DNA of 64,000 bases. Origin: Arbacia lixula. Its lineage: Eukaryota; Echinodermata; Echinoidea; Arbacioida; Arbaciidae. Both the position numbers and the translations under genes were made by a program. Location: the NCBI GenBank assembly GCA_963669155.1, contig OZ022579.1:22050571-22114570 (forward strand), given 5' to 3'. Of this stretch, positions 33,101-45,499 are shown in pieces. How positions within the stretch are numbered: position 1 is the first letter of the stretch; every line of letters starts with the position of its first letter. The notes beneath the pieces were generated by a model. The model had not been told where the DNA came from. It saw nothing but the letters and a program-made list of their open reading frames with translations, and did no database searches.

Positions 33101-36100
33101 GTAGTAACAAGTTTAAAGCTTTTATCGGTTTGTCTTGAGGAGAGATAGCCTCTTGAATATCCTCGTGGTGGATATAATAATGTTACGTTATTTCAATTCT
33201 TTCAGATCACTGGCAGTAATAAAAGTAAGAAATGCCCTTAAACAGATCAAACACACATACACAAACAAAATCTGTACAGTGACTGTTGGGCACAGCTCTC
33301 CAACTTATTTACAGCATTTAGTGCATTTGGCACTAACACTATGATGTATGTAATGAGGTATAAACTTAATTACCTATTTTCGTAAGTATTGAAAACAAGT
33401 CAAAGAATGTGCATGTTAACAGTTCAGCTTCAGTATTACTAATCGTGCATCCAGGTCTATGCCACTGTTGATTTCACTCATGTTCACACCTTTTAATTTG
33501 TAATAAAGATACAACTTGCAAATGTTTTTTAGACACAGTGGCACCTACTGTAAACATGGTTTCTTTTGGGCACAGATATTTTTGTGAACTGCGACAATGC
33601 TGACCATTTCGTGAGCACCTAATTTTGTGGGCCCATATCCCAGGCCAAACGCAAATGCTTACAAAAGGCTACAACACTTTTTGGAAAAGTCCCAATGCAT
33701 TGTACTAGTAAACTGGCAAGAGACGCTTTGCGCCTCCAGCTAGGTGGCTACCGATGACCACAGTGCTTAAAATTATTCCGCACAGTTAAGGACCATTTCA
33801 CAGTGAGTTGTAGCTAACAGCTACAGAGAATATGCATGCAGCCGCCGACAGAACAATACACAATCAGCAAAAATGTTTGCAATGTGGAAATCTTTTTTCA
33901 CAATACTCAGATAAATCAACACAGCTTGAAGAATGTCACATTTACAGTATACATGTATAAGTGTGCCCTTTCTGTGTCAGTGATTCTTTCTGACCACACA
34001 TGAAAATCAATCGCAGTGAGAGCCATGCATGCATTGTATTACTGATTGATTATTCAAGCAACTATAAAAATAAACCTAGTAGGCTTTCATGCACATGTTC
34101 CCCTGGCTACCACTTGGCTTGTTATCCCTTTGAGACAATTCCTTCCTGGTACCCTGGAATCATACAAGAATGAGACTCATGGTCACGGCAGAAAGGCATT
34201 CTATTTCTTACCACTACTACCCTACATGCCCCCTCACCCACCCACCCATCGCAACAATTCTTCCTTTTCAGGAGTAAACGAAAAAAAAAACTGCTGTAAA
34301 ACAACACACACTAGCCTCTCCTCTAGACAATACCAGGTATAAAGTGTGCATTCAATTGATATGCTAATTACTAGAACCAATTTCCAACAATCTTAAAACT
34401 AGAATACATATCTGGTAGGCAAAATTTGGGTTTTGGCAATTCAGTTGAAGATGGAAAGCCTGGCAGTAAAAGCAAGGGAATTCGACATACGGGACTGCCA
34501 AAGAGAATATGTATATATATTTATGTATGAGACATAGAGTTCTACTATACTGATGAAGTTCCTTTAATACATGTACACAGGGTGGTATCAATCGGTGATA
34601 TAAATCAAACATATGACACATGTCAAATCTAATGCCCTTCACATACCGGTAGTCTTATTACATGTAATCTTACTTAAAATTAGGCACCATTGAGAGAACT
34701 TGTGTAAAAAAAACAATGGAAAGCTATCCCGACTTTAATAAAAAATCCACTAACACGTTTTCATGAAAAGGTTAATGACCACGCCTTCATGGTAAAAACC
34801 TCAGAGCAGTTTCTTTCTCTTACATGCTGAATGTCGATCAGCAAAGTAAAACATGAAATGCTATTTCTTTTTCGCCATGTTTTAAAAATTTTTTTTATTT
34901 AGAACCAGAAACTTGCATAACGATGGATACAAAGAAACCACCTTGGTACTCTTTTAAATAACATGTCAGCCACTGGATGCTGTTGATTCAAACTCTTTTT
35001 TTATCTTCTGATGAAATTCCGCTTGCTCTGTCATATCATAATGTAAGAATCAGGACAATGAGGACATCAGGCTTAGTTCAGACTGTCATGGTAACGAGGA
35101 TGACTTTTGGTGCTTAGTGCTGTTGGAGTACAAACCACTGTGCGAGTACAAATGTTGGAAGAGCTGTTCTTGGATTTAAATTGATTTCTTGAATTTTCCT
35201 TTCTAATCCGTCTGAAGTAAAAAGGAAGAATATTTAAACAAAAACCTACTAAACAATACTGTTGCTCCTTCTGTCATTCTTTAATCATAACTGCCATTAT
35301 TACAGAGAAGCTCACAAAAGAGAATAGAAAATATAAAATGGTTATCTACCAAGTGTATATGGGAACAAAATACATTGAGAACATAAATGAGAAGACGAGA
35401 ATGACAAAAAATGTCTTTGAGGTCAACATAGAAGACGCCATTGTCCAAACTATCGGTATAGAGCACAGAGCAAGTAAACATTACAATAGGCGCTTTCACA
35501 CTTTCCCAATCAGGAAATGCCCATAGTTTACATGAGCAGACGATACCAGGTAATTCGTTCTGTCGGGGAAGATGCGGAGATGCATAATGTGTGAGATCAC
35601 AGACCAGTCATGCAATCCTGCTCTCAGTCTGTCTCAAAATTTGAATATACTGTACATCTACATGTAAATCACAACCTTTGGTCTCAATTAAAGCGATGCG
35701 TGAACGACGGTTTGCGTTGCGGGAAATAACGGTAACAGGATCAAAGGGGAAAAAAAACCTGCCAATGGTTTTGATTTTTTTATTTTGTATTGAGTAATAC
35801 AAGCAAGCCTGACATAGCTGCATCCATTCATTATATGCCACCTTAGACTGCTTTTTAATAGCTGTGATCTGCCAAAAATAAGCATAACATCTGCTTGCTT
35901 TTTTCTTTGAACCTTGCATTAAAAAAGAGGAAAAATGCATGCAGAATATACTGCAATTTCAGTAAATGTTTGCGGGTGCTATGCAGTCCCACATTGATTA
36001 ACGTGTCACAAGATGAAGTCATGATTAACTTAACATGTAACCATACCTTTATGTAGAACATGACATGACAACACACAATATTTTCAACAAAATGATGAAA

Positions 36101-36298
36101 AACAACAACAAATAAACACTGAATTTTAATCAATGCTGTATCTAGATCAAGCGAGATCAAGCTACAAATCACATCTGTTTTTGCTGAAACAGCTTCACTA
36201 TTAAACACATGATTATGATGGCGATGATGAAAAGGAAATCTTTAGAAACACATGTCTGTACTGTCCAATGAAACATCAAGGCTGCGGCTGAGCAGAGA
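30192..36298. other. About 6 kb without recognised genes
   Basis: Contains the probable 3' UTR of PIGY, the 3' flank of the TCF20-like gene (minus strand) and AT-rich intergenic DNA. ORFs are short and low in complexity. A partial repeat at 30970-31150 belongs to the 62811 family. 31290-31425 carries CGCGAATTT/AATTTCGCG words of a decayed repeat. No RNA gene recognised. Confidence 0.4.
30970..31150. mobile_element. Partial copy of the AGTTCACCCTGAA foldback family
   Basis: Shares GAGCACCTCGCAC, TCGTCAAACCTTCACTA, TTTCTGCTT and GAAGCCAACTTAATTTCA, then GGTGAACTATCC, with the right half of the element at 62811-63246. Only one arm is present. Confidence 0.65.
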
Positions 36299-39200
36299 TC
36301 AGGTTTCTCCTCTCATCTTGACCTTCTTGTCCTGCATTGTAAGGGGTGAAATGAAGAGGGAGATCATAAAACATAGAGTTACATTTGTCACGTGAATTAT
36401 GATGTCAAGTATGAAACAGGAAAGGAGGCAGACCAATAAAGAGAGGTAGAGAGAGTGAGAGTTTGAGAGAGGAAAAGTGGGAGAAAATAACAATGAGAGA
36501 AGGTGGAAGAAAGTGAAAGTGAGAGAAAGTGAAACAAAGAGAAGGAAAGAGATGGAGAGGGGGAAAGAGATAGAGAAAGTGAAAGAAATTAAGAAATAGA
36601 GTAAGTGATAGAAAATGAGAGGGAAGAAAAGAAAGAGAGAAAGATAGAAAACAATATAGAATGAGAGAAATTCAAGAAGAGGGAGAAGGAGGTACAAAAA
36701 AATGACAGAAAAAGGGAAGGGAAAGTTGGACTTCAAGAGAAACATAGAGAGAGACATATGAGAAATTTAAATATAAGAAATTTAAATAAACTCAAGCTGG
36801 TAACTACATACATGCAATAAAATGAACATGAGCATGTTGTGCTCCTGATTTTCTTATTTTAAACTGTTCTTCGTGGTTAGATTTTCATGCTTTGTAAACC
36901 CTGGTCCAGAAAGGATGTCAAAATTTGCCATGGAACTGCAGTTACAAGATGGGTGTGGCTTAGTTGCGACCTATAATAAATTTTAAGTTTATTCATATCC
37001 TGTAGCTTATTGTCCAGACAACAGATTACGTGGAAGTCATGCTGTTAAATATTTGTGTCGAGAAAAGCCAGACTGCATATAAACACAACAAAAAAAGTAA
37101 GTCCCCCCCCCTCCTTACTAAGCAATATAGCATAACTTTTTATCAGAGAGAGGTTTTGGGCAAAATAATTTAAGAGGATTGTTCCTTCACTTATTGACTA
37201 ATTTATGTGTGAAAATCACATTAATCCAACTAGTCATGCATGAGTGGGCACGTTTTAAATGCAAAAATGTCACTTTTCAAAAGTCACAAGGGTAATTTGG
37301 GGATTCTGTCATATGAATTTTTGATGAATTCCATTTCTGGTGCATAATTTATGTCCTTTCTTTGTTTATCATCCTTCTCTCAATGCACGAACACCTATCT
37401 CGACACTTTACCCATTGTTCTGGTTGAGTGAGCACCATTTAACAAATACTCATCCCTCGAGAGTTTAACATTTTTAAAAACCCTTTATTTTGGTGAAAAA
37501 ATAAAACTGGATATTTTGATAAAGATGTCACATGACCTGCTATGTAAACATAATAAGTCATTTTCGTGTCATGGTTGAGTGAAAACACTCAAATCGCACA
37601 AGAAATGCCAAAATGTATTGTTGAAACGGCATGAACAATTACCATTGTGACTTGAAAAGTGACATTTTTGCCTTTAAAATTTGCCCATTCATGCATGACT
37701 AATCGGATAAATGTGATTTTCACACAGAAGTTAGTCAATACGGTAGGAAACAATCCTGCCAAATCATTTTGCCCAAAACCTCTTTGATAAAAAGTTATGC
37801 TATTTCGCTTGGGGGGGGGGGGGGGACTTACTTTTTTGGTTGTGTTTATATGCAGGTTCAGTAAAGAACAGATAAAATAATGGAAGTTGAGAAAGGCCTG
37901 ACAGCAATCCTATTACCTTGTGCTTGGGACAGCTCATGGAGTAGTTGTCCTGATGGAGCTTGCATTCTGAAAACAAAATATGCACAAATTGTCAAATTGT
38001 CACATCAGACAAATTTGATATGTCTGGTTGAAAGACAATATGCACTTCTATACAGCTTTTATACACTTCTCTATCACGGGCGATATTCATGAAAGCTTAC
38101 TAGCCTAGTTGGTTGCTACAATGCATGCATTTCAATGCACTTTAGTAACTAGGCTTAGTAAGGTTTCACGAATATGGCCCCAGATGTTTTCTAACAAAGT
38201 AATTATGATTCTCTCTCTGAATATCACATAACTTCCTTGAAAATGTTTATGAATAGACCAGCTTCTTTTACTGTACTATCAAGGAACAGCCATATTGTTT
38301 ATTTATTATTTGATTTATTCATTCAGTTTTCTTTATACAAGGTAGCCCCAGATCATAGGCTCATACTTAACTCCCACAAGGCCCTGTGTACAAATAAGAC
38401 AATATGTACAGAATGACATGAGCATAGTTAGCAAAAAAAAAATGCTACTGAAAAGGCTATTAACCAAGAGGGCAACAAAGATGTTGGAAAGCGCACCTGA
38501 TTCTAGAGCACACATGTAGTGGTAAACCTGCTTGCAGCCTTTACTCAAGCACCCAATAGATGCTCCAGTGTCTCTGCAGAGGAAACATTTCTGTAAAGAA
38601 AAAAAAAAGAAACAAAGTGAAACAAGCCAAATTTGCAAGATATCCTTAAAAATCACATTCATATAATTGAACTGACCCAGCTTTAATTCATATTTAGATT
38701 TTCGAATATCAACAATTCATAATACAGATAATTCTGTGATATGAATGAAGATTTAGAAGGACACGATTCTATAGGAATACAGTTCTCCAAAACAACTGCA
38801 TGAAGACTTCCAAATCATTACTAGCATACCAGTAGTGTGCCAATTGCCTTTCAAATATATCAATTTGTGTAAGCCCATCAACTTATTGATGAAGTTATGT
38901 GCAAACAGGGACACAAAATAGTACTAGGTGTTAAAAACAACTCGACACTTGTGAAAAATATATAAAACTAAGTTACAACTCAAATTAAGCTGAAATTAAC
39001 ACATTAAATCCAGGGATGTTAATTTTTTTTACGCAATCACTTTTTATGTAATAATCCTCTGAATATTTAATGAGATTTTAACTTTGGGACAAATTTTGAT
39101 CTAAAAATTTGTGTGTAGCAGGTAGTTGATTCAGAACACAACAATGACCATTGTGCATCACACATGTCAGCCCAGAATGCAGTATTAATGACACTGTGAT

Positions 39201-42200
39201 GGCAGTTGCTGGTCCTTTTTCAAAAGTTTTTTTTAACACCTAGTACTGGTCTTTCAAATTGCCATGCACTCATGTGGTTGTAAACGGATAAAGGCCTTAT
39301 ACTACATTTAATAAATACTTAACAGTAGTAACACTTTTGGTTATGGGGCAAAAAAAGACATAGAGGAAAGACTGATTTTTATTTCATCTTATAACACTCA
39401 CACAAGACTGTTTTTAGCTTTAGTTTTGGTATTTAAAGAAGAAATAAATGGGATGATAAGGAAATACAAGGAATGGATGGTGATACGAGTTGTGAGCTCG
39501 TCACAAAGTAGAAAAAGACAGAGAGGAAAAGTGCTGAAAATGCAACAGAATTTGCAACAAATTATATGTTTCTTTCCAGATCAGAAAGAGAGTTGAACAT
39601 TCTCAATGTTTCAAGCAGTGTGCTTGCCAGACAATCTGCCATGGGCCCACCTTGCATTCTGCCTCCTTGACTGCCTCATGGATGCCATAGAGTGTTCCCT
39701 GGAGGAAGATGACTCCCTGCGACCAGACTGCACACTCCTCATGGATCCACAGCTCCAGCTGGCCGTCCTCGCTCTCGCTCTTCCTCCTCTTGGTCGACTT
39801 CCTCCCAGACTCCAGGGACATCTCCTCCATGTACGTCTTCACCTAAATTATATAGTTTGTTAAAAATTAAAATGTTATGTATGCAAATTTGATATATGTC
39901 TTTTGAGTCCACCCTGAAGTTCAGCTGGTTTCAATACAAGATGGTGTGTGAATCATGAGTCTTGCCTGATTTCACAATCAATAAACAGTGCTAAGTTGTT
40001 TTTCAAATATTTAAAATGGTGCCGAGATGGTATTACCCAAGGATCATTTGAACACAATGCAGAAATAAAAAAAAAGCAAATTAAACCAAAACTTTAAGAA
40101 AAATGAAACACATAGCCTCATATCATTTGACCTCTTGACCCCTAGATGACCTTTGACCTCATCATCCTCACCAACACACAAGTGGTATTACCCAATGGTC
40201 ATTGTACTAAGTATGAACACAATTGACGCAGAGATAAAGAAATGAGAGCAAGTTAGACATTTTTGTAACAGACGAACAGACCAACAGGAAAAGTGATTAC
40301 TAGGTCTATTCCAAACTTCATTCAGGTGAGAAAGAAAGCAGAAAATAAAAAGATAAGACAATGAACTTTGAATTGTTGATTTTGTAACGTCACGTGTGAG
40401 GTGCTCTCCCATACATTTAAGTTGTGTCGTGTAAAATCATTCCACCTTTTACCGGTAAACTGAATCACGGTATACAGACAATTGTAAGATCGTGTTTCTA
40501 CGTACTTTTAAAAACTTGTACATACATCAGAATAATGGTGCATTGGTTTAATATCATTCATTACAAAAACCAGCAAAAATATCAGCACATGGCTGTATTT
40601 ACATATTGTACATAAAAATATTACTTGCATGCAAATGGAATATTCATATTGGCATAATCACAAAATGCATTTTTATGACAATGAGGAGTCAATGTAGAGG
40701 TACAAAAGATTTATTTAGCGTTGAGCTTAAATGTGTAGCAGTAAAGTGTTAAATCATTTGAATTACAGATGAATGCATGAAAGCAACGGATAGTTGGATG
40801 ACATAGACACAACATACAGTTTCGGTTCACACACACAAGCATACAGGAGTACAAATTGTAAAGTAACTGTACCTGGCGCCACTTTCGGGTCTTTGCGGGG
40901 TCTGCTTGCCTGGCAATCAGGGACTTCCCCCTCTGGGTTTTGGCCTCCTGCTGTGTGGGTCCTTTCCGGGATGTCCCCTGCCCCAGTCTGCTTCCACTGC
41001 TACCGCTCCCCCGTGAACTGTGGTGGGATTCTGGGCCGTCCACCCTGCGCACCTTGTTGCTCCTTGAGGAACTGTCTCTCGCTGGGCTTGACGTGTCACA
41101 CCCCGGGGGAAAGTAAGGTCCATAGAGGTCACCGAGGATGCCAAAATTTGGGGGATTCCCACAGAGAGTGCACACCCACAATCCCGTAGGATTGCGGCAA
41201 TCGGAAGCGAGCACCGCTGGCTGGCCGACATGTCCTGCGATTAAAACGCTGTGACGTTTCACAGGTTTCACCATTTTTTGCTTCTTTTTGCCCATCTTTG
41301 AGTTGTCCTCTTCTACATCGGGTGAGTTAACAAATTTGCTTGACACTACACTTTCAACGCTTGCACCCTGCAATCTCAAGACAGGTCCACGTGGCACCAC
41401 TGCAGGCCCACGCGGAGCCACTACTGACGCATGAGGAGTAGAAACCAACACCTCTGCCTTTGCTTTCACGGAAGGTTTAGCCAGCTTTGTTTTGCCTGGG
41501 TCCTCTTCTGGCTCACCACCCATGTCCAGTTTCTTTTTCTTTGGGTACCTCTTTTTCGGCTTCACTTCCTCACCCTCTTTTCTGTTCCTACTCCCCGGAG
41601 GCCTCCCTCTCCTCTTCTTGAGAGGGAGGGACTCATTACCTGTGCTGCTTCCACTGCCACTATCCTCTGGGCTAATTCTTTTTGATGTGGGCGTCTTGAC
41701 AGACTTATCGCAAGGTGGTGGAGTTTGTGGAACTGGACTTGACTTACCCTCGTCCTTTGAGGAGGAGGAAGGTACACCCTCACCTGGCTCACTCTTGGGG
41801 GAATGGTTACAAGTAGGTTGTGTACTTTCACTTTGGCACTTTTTTAATTCTGTTTCTGAAGATTCGTCTGCTTGTTCCTGTTTACAAACAACAGTATCTT
41901 TGGTTTCATCAGAAGTCTGACGCTTTGCCCGTTTTGACATAGGTGGCTTGAAAGGAGGATTACTTACAATGTTCGTACTGTCAGGGGTTTCCACTTTGCC
42001 TTGTTCAGCATTGTCAGTCCTTCCGTTGGCTTTACAAATTACCTTACTGCTGTACGTTTTGGTCACTTTTTGCAAGGAACTATTTGTGACTTTATCAAGG
42101 TTTTGTTCATTTACAGGTCCATTCTCAGAACTCTTCTTGTCCTCATTGCTTTCTGCAGATCCTGATAACCCGTTTGCAAGTCCTACTTTCTTTTGCTCAT

Positions 42201-43427
42201 TACTCATGGTTTCTTTATCCTTTATCTCTGAGTTCAATTTGTCATTACTAGCATGAACAGCACGATTTCCGTTTTCCAGATTTTTCACTTCACTTGGGGA
42301 GCCATTTTCAATGACCGGAAGATTCTTGTCCGAAACAATTTCATCTAAAGTTTCTTTCACATTCGACTCACTCAGCACAGCAACCATTTCCTCCAACCGT
42401 GGCAAGTGTCCTGGATCTGACATTTTTCTGTGTCCACTGGGGTTCCTTGATCTGTCATTGTTTGGTCTTTCAGCAGGGTTCCTAGTATCGCCAGATGGAG
42501 TTGTATGCACCAACTCTACATACTGCCCTCTACTGTCTGTTTGATCAACGGGTCGCACCTTTGGGGACGGTAGGGGGTAGAGCTGCTGGTGGCCAGGGGG
42601 CTGTGGGTACGGACGGTGGATGCCAGCAGACCCCGGGGACTTGGACCGGGCGTGAGACATGGATGGCATATGATCTAAGGAGTTCCCAGGAAGGGTTGGC
42701 ACGCTCTGAGCACGGGAAGCAGTCGGAGACATCTGAGAACCGAACGGTACAGGGGAGCTGGCGGGTAGGCTCTTTGGACTATGGAGCGTCCCCCCAGGCC
42801 GCATGCCACTCGGGGAGGTGAGTGGTGGAGATGTGTGATTCAGGTGATTATGTGGTGATGTCGGTGATGTGGGAAAGCCAAAATGAGACGATCGGTTCCC
42901 TGGAGAGGGTTGGTTGTGCGGATACATCCCAGGGCTGTGCATCATTATTGGGGATGGAATCGTTGGACCGGCACTGGCTGATCTCGGGTAGTGGTGTCCA
43001 TGTCCATTGGGACTTCCCAACGGACTTGAGCCCGGGACCGGGCGTGGGTACGGACTGCCCATCGTTCCAGGAGGATAGTTCGCACTGGGAGACGTAAACC
43101 CACTGTTAACCGCGGGCGTCGCATGTCCATGTCCAAAGTAATTATGCGAGGCTGGTCCGGAGGAGTACTGGCTAGCATAGCCCGACAGAGTCTGCGAGGC
43201 AGGCCCAAAGCTGTTGGCCGGCAATCGCTGCTGGTCCCCCGCTCCAGGCGCCACAGCCACGTTGGGCATCCCCTGAGGTGGTGGGTAGTTGGCAGCGGAG
43301 TTCTGACCAGGGATGTCAAAGTCCTCTGTGAGGGCTCTCATCATGGGCCCCATCTTGGAGTGGTCGATGTTGTTGACGGGGTAGGCTGGGTCCGGCTGCC
43401 GAGGTTGCTGTTGTTGCTGTTGTTGCA

Positions 43428-43458
<31 letters not shown>

Positions 43459-43521
43459 GGGTGGCATGCATCCAGGCACACCCTGGTTGCGGTTGTAGTA
43501 GTATTGGTTCTGGGGATCCAT
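36299..43521 (-). CDS. TCF20/RAI1-family chromatin protein, five coding exons
   Basis: Minus-strand coding exons: 43521-40873, 39842-39651, 38590-38497, 37966-37917, 36331-36299; GT-AG, phases agree, about 1005 residues. Family members (TCF20, RAI1) are nuclear, nucleosome-binding regulators. Exon 1 (883 residues) is disordered: polyQ at about 22-40, Pro/Ser/His-rich SP repeats, AT-hook KKRRGRPPGSRNRK near 634, basic KPKKRYPKKKK, and the first zinc knuckle GLWVCTLCGNPPNF then LGDLYGPYFP at about 778-800. Exons 2-4 add LWIHEECAVWSQGVIFLQG, LYGIHEAVKEAECK, CFLCRDTGASIGCLSKGCK and YHYMCALE, then SMSCPKHK: a complete extended PHD/ADD-like module as in TCF20 and RAI1. Start 43521 has TGA upstream in frame and follows an acceptor at about 43560, so a 5' UTR exon lies further up. 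The protein is about half the vertebrate length; whether it predates the TCF20/RAI1 split is inference. Confidence 0.9.
36425..36760. repeat. GA-rich tract
   Basis: More than 300 bp of GAGA, GAAAGTGA and AGAAAG words in intron 4 of the TCF20-like gene, 94 bp upstream of its last coding exon (on the minus strand a long pyrimidine tract before the acceptor). The ORF across it is composition-driven. Confidence 0.9.
37073..37855. mobile_element. Large foldback element, arms about 220 bp
   Basis: The left arm begins CTGCATATAAACACAAC, AAAAAAAGTAAGTCCCCCCC and then GCATAACTTTTTATCAGAGA; the right arm ends with the mirror: AAAAAGTTATGC, a G-run, GACTTACTTTTTTGGTTGTG and TTTATATGCAG. Further paired words inside are AAAATGTCACTTTTCAAAAG / CTTGAAAAGTGACATTTTTG and GTCATGCATGAGTGGGC / GCCCATTCATGCATGAC. 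The spacer is about 320 bp. It lies in intron 4 of the TCF20-like gene. No coding frame. Confidence 0.88.
38077..38181. mobile_element. GGCCATATTCATGAAA MITE, copy 1 (about 105 bp)
   Basis: Left GGGCGATATTCATGAAAGCT TACTAGCCTAGTTGG, right CTTAGTAAGGTTTCACGAAT ATGGCCCC: inverted, with a central AATGCATGCATT palindrome. The same structure recurs at 47743-47854. It lies in intron 3 of the TCF20-like gene. Confidence 0.85.
38932..39245. mobile_element. TACTAGGTGTTAAAAAC element, copy 2 (314 bp)
   Basis: TACTAGGTGTTAAAAACAAC to TTTTTTTTAACACCTAGTA, inverted ends, with the shared inner block CACAACAATGACCATTGTGC and CATCACACATGTCAGCCCA. It lies in intron 2 of the TCF20-like gene. Confidence 0.9.
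40010..40310. repeat. Interspersed repeat with GACCTTTGACCTCAT motif
   Basis: Phrases CTTGACCCCTAGATGACCTT, TGACCTCATCATCC, GTGGTATTACCCAATGGTCA, then TTGTAACAGACGAACAGACC and GTGATTACTAGGTCTATTCC form the layout of a widely dispersed marine-animal repeat. Part of it (GGTATTACCCAAGGATCATT at 40027 versus GGTATTACCCAATGGTCATT at 40184) is duplicated. It is in intron 1 of the TCF20-like gene. Confidence 0.45.
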
Positions 43522-43638
43522 GGCTTCATCTGTGCATTTACATCAGGATCCAGCAAGGCCTGCAAGGAGACAAAAACGAGACAGAAGTTCTGTTAACCCT
43601 TTCTGTGCCACATAAAATGCTGCTCTATGGGATTTGTG

Positions 43639-43863
43639 TACACTACAGCTCAAAGGAATTGGCATAGGGAGAGGGAAAGGGAAGAAAGGGGAGGAGCCTC
43701 AGTTTAAACCATGTTATATTTTGTCCAGTTCAGCATGAAACACGATGCTTTAGCCTAAAAAGCATGTTTCATGCTGAACTGGACAAAATATACCGCGGTT
43801 TAAAACAGAGGCCCCTTCCCTTTCTTCCCTTTCCCTATGTCAATTCCTTTGAGATGTAGTGTA
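43639..43863. mobile_element. Foldback MITE family A, copy 4 (225 bp)
   Basis: TACACTACAGCTCAAAGGAA to TTTGAGATGTAGTGTA, with purine tract, GTTATATTTTGTCCAG, the TTCAGCATGAAACA mirror and a pyrimidine right arm. It lies about 80 bp upstream of the acceptor of the first coding exon of the TCF20-like gene. Confidence 0.92.
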
Positions 43864-43889
43864 CCTAGCTGGTCACAAAAAATGCACAT

Positions 43890-44030
43890 GGCAGGGGCTC
43901 TTTTGTCATTCGGGGGGGGGGGGGGGGGCTCGCTTGTCATGCAGGGGAGGGCTCTTTCATTATTCAGGGCCCACCTAAATGACAAAAGATCCCCCTGAAT
44001 GATAAAGACTCCCCAGAATGACAAAATGTA
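43890..44030. repeat. Short inverted repeats around TTGTCATTCGGGG
   Basis: Variants of CTTTTGTCATTCGGGG (43900), CTTGTCATGCAGGGG, CTTTCATTATTCAGGG and, inverted, AATGACAAAAGATCCCCCTG, AATGATAAAGACTCCCC and AATGACAAAATG follow one another, with an 18-base G-run. A small foldback array whose G-run may be length-variable. Confidence 0.6.
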
Positions 44031-44464
44031 CTTCTGAAGAACAAGTCTGAAACATACATGTACATGTACTTGTATACTTTCACATTTCAGGGTCCCATTT
44101 TAACGAGAGTTGAGATTGATCTGACTTGATCCATTTCTAACCCCATGTGAACGTGTATCTCAAATTCACAGAATTTTGATTGAGATTAATCACAAGTCAA
44201 GTCGTGATCAATTGCACCTCTTCATTACTGCTCTGCTATTTTATAATTCATTCAAGCACTCAGTTAAAGACAGTTTAATTAATATAAACATGCACTAAGA
44301 TTATTACATTTCACATTACTTAGGTTGGGCTAATGATAAAAGTACACAAATATTTTTTATCATTACTCTCATACTCACTTTATCTCTATTATTATCTAAT
44401 CATTCAAGTGTATAATAATCCTCATGTTTATTTGTGTTTTTGTTTGTTTGTTTGTATTTTTCTC

Positions 44465-44646
44465 CTGTTTGCATATTGTATGTTACATGTTTAAAGGGGT
44501 AAGCGGCCCTCATAGGTGCTTGCACCTTCTCGGTTAGCCCTCACATTTTATTGTCATCGCAATTGTTGTTTGTATACACTATACACTATGTTTTGTTTTA
44601 TGCAAAATAAACTTGAATTGAATTGAATTGAATTGAATTGAATTAG
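44465..44646 (+). mobile_element. LINE 3' end with (TTGAA)n tail
   Basis: GTAAGCGGCCCTCATAGGTG, TTTTATTGTCATCG and GCAAAATAAACTTGAATTG followed by about six TTGAA units. The AAATAAACTTGAATTGAATT tail is typical of CR1/L2-type LINE 3' ends. No coding part remains. It is upstream of the TCF20-like coding start, probably in an intron. Confidence 0.65.
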
Positions 44647-44833
44647 ACAGGGTTTGGATGGCATGTACTGCACCCATGTGGTATGTAGAACAACACACCC
44701 AATGCTGTATAAAAAGTATACATGTACAAAATGAACAGGATATTTCTTCACTTGTTCTCTTTGCAAATAACTTACATGTATGTACACCATATCATACCCC
44801 AACTCTCAGGACGCACATATGCATGCAAACATG

Positions 44834-45076
44834 TAGCCTTGCCTTCAGGTGGTTCATCATGTACAGTATGTAAATTTTATAATCCAAACTGACGAAAAAA
44901 ATCTAGTACTCATACATGTACATTAGTATAAGACTAGTCATTCATCATTGTCCAGATTTTCTAAGTACGTGTTGGGCGAGCCGGAGAAAATGATTGGTCT
45001 ACTGCAGCCAGACCCTTTTTTTGTGTGTGTGTGTGTGTGTGTTTACAGAAACTAAACGGTCTAAAAGCAAGGCTAG
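44834..45076. mobile_element. TAGCCTTGCTTCAGG foldback, copy 1
   Basis: Starts TAGCCTTGCCTTCAGG and ends AAAAGCAAGGCTA, inverted. Shares AATCCAAACTGACG, CTACTGCAGCCAGACCC and similar words with 54023-54198 and, one-sided, with about 51306 (GTAGCCTGGCTTCAGGC). A TG repeat (45022-45042) lies inside. Confidence 0.6.
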
Positions 45077-45499
45077 CATATGTACATGTACCCATAGGAG
45101 AGCTGTTATAAGTGCAAGGGCCGTGGAAATCTCTCACTGATCATACAGTAGGTTGCCTCCATGCTGGCTCCCCTATGCATGCCTCTGCATGATTGGGAAA
45201 AAGGGCAAATGCATTATGCACTCAGTGGAGGGAGTAGATAGAAGATCAGATACGGGATGAAGCACTGCCGATAGATGAGTGTGTTTAATCTATACAGCTC
45301 CCCATACTACTTTATATGCTACTTACTGTGGCCTAGTGAAATGCCATGCCACAGGGAGCACCACTTTGTACCCCTATCAAACCATTGGCATGAAGATGTG
45401 TAGCAGGCCAATATGATTCTCAAGGCTTGGTCATGCAATGGTTAAGAAGTTCTACTGGTCGTACATGCATGTACTGCACATACTGGAAACATTACTCTA

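Noticed and set aside
36299..36757. 152-codon Ser/Leu/Phe-rich minus-strand ORF
   Set aside because: It is the translation of the GA-rich tract. Only its last 11 codons form a real exon, after the acceptor at 36332.
41431..43596. Plus-strand and alternative minus-strand ORFs of 80-157 codons
   Set aside because: They are shadows of the large first coding exon of the TCF20-like gene, driven by its Ser/Pro/Gln codon bias.
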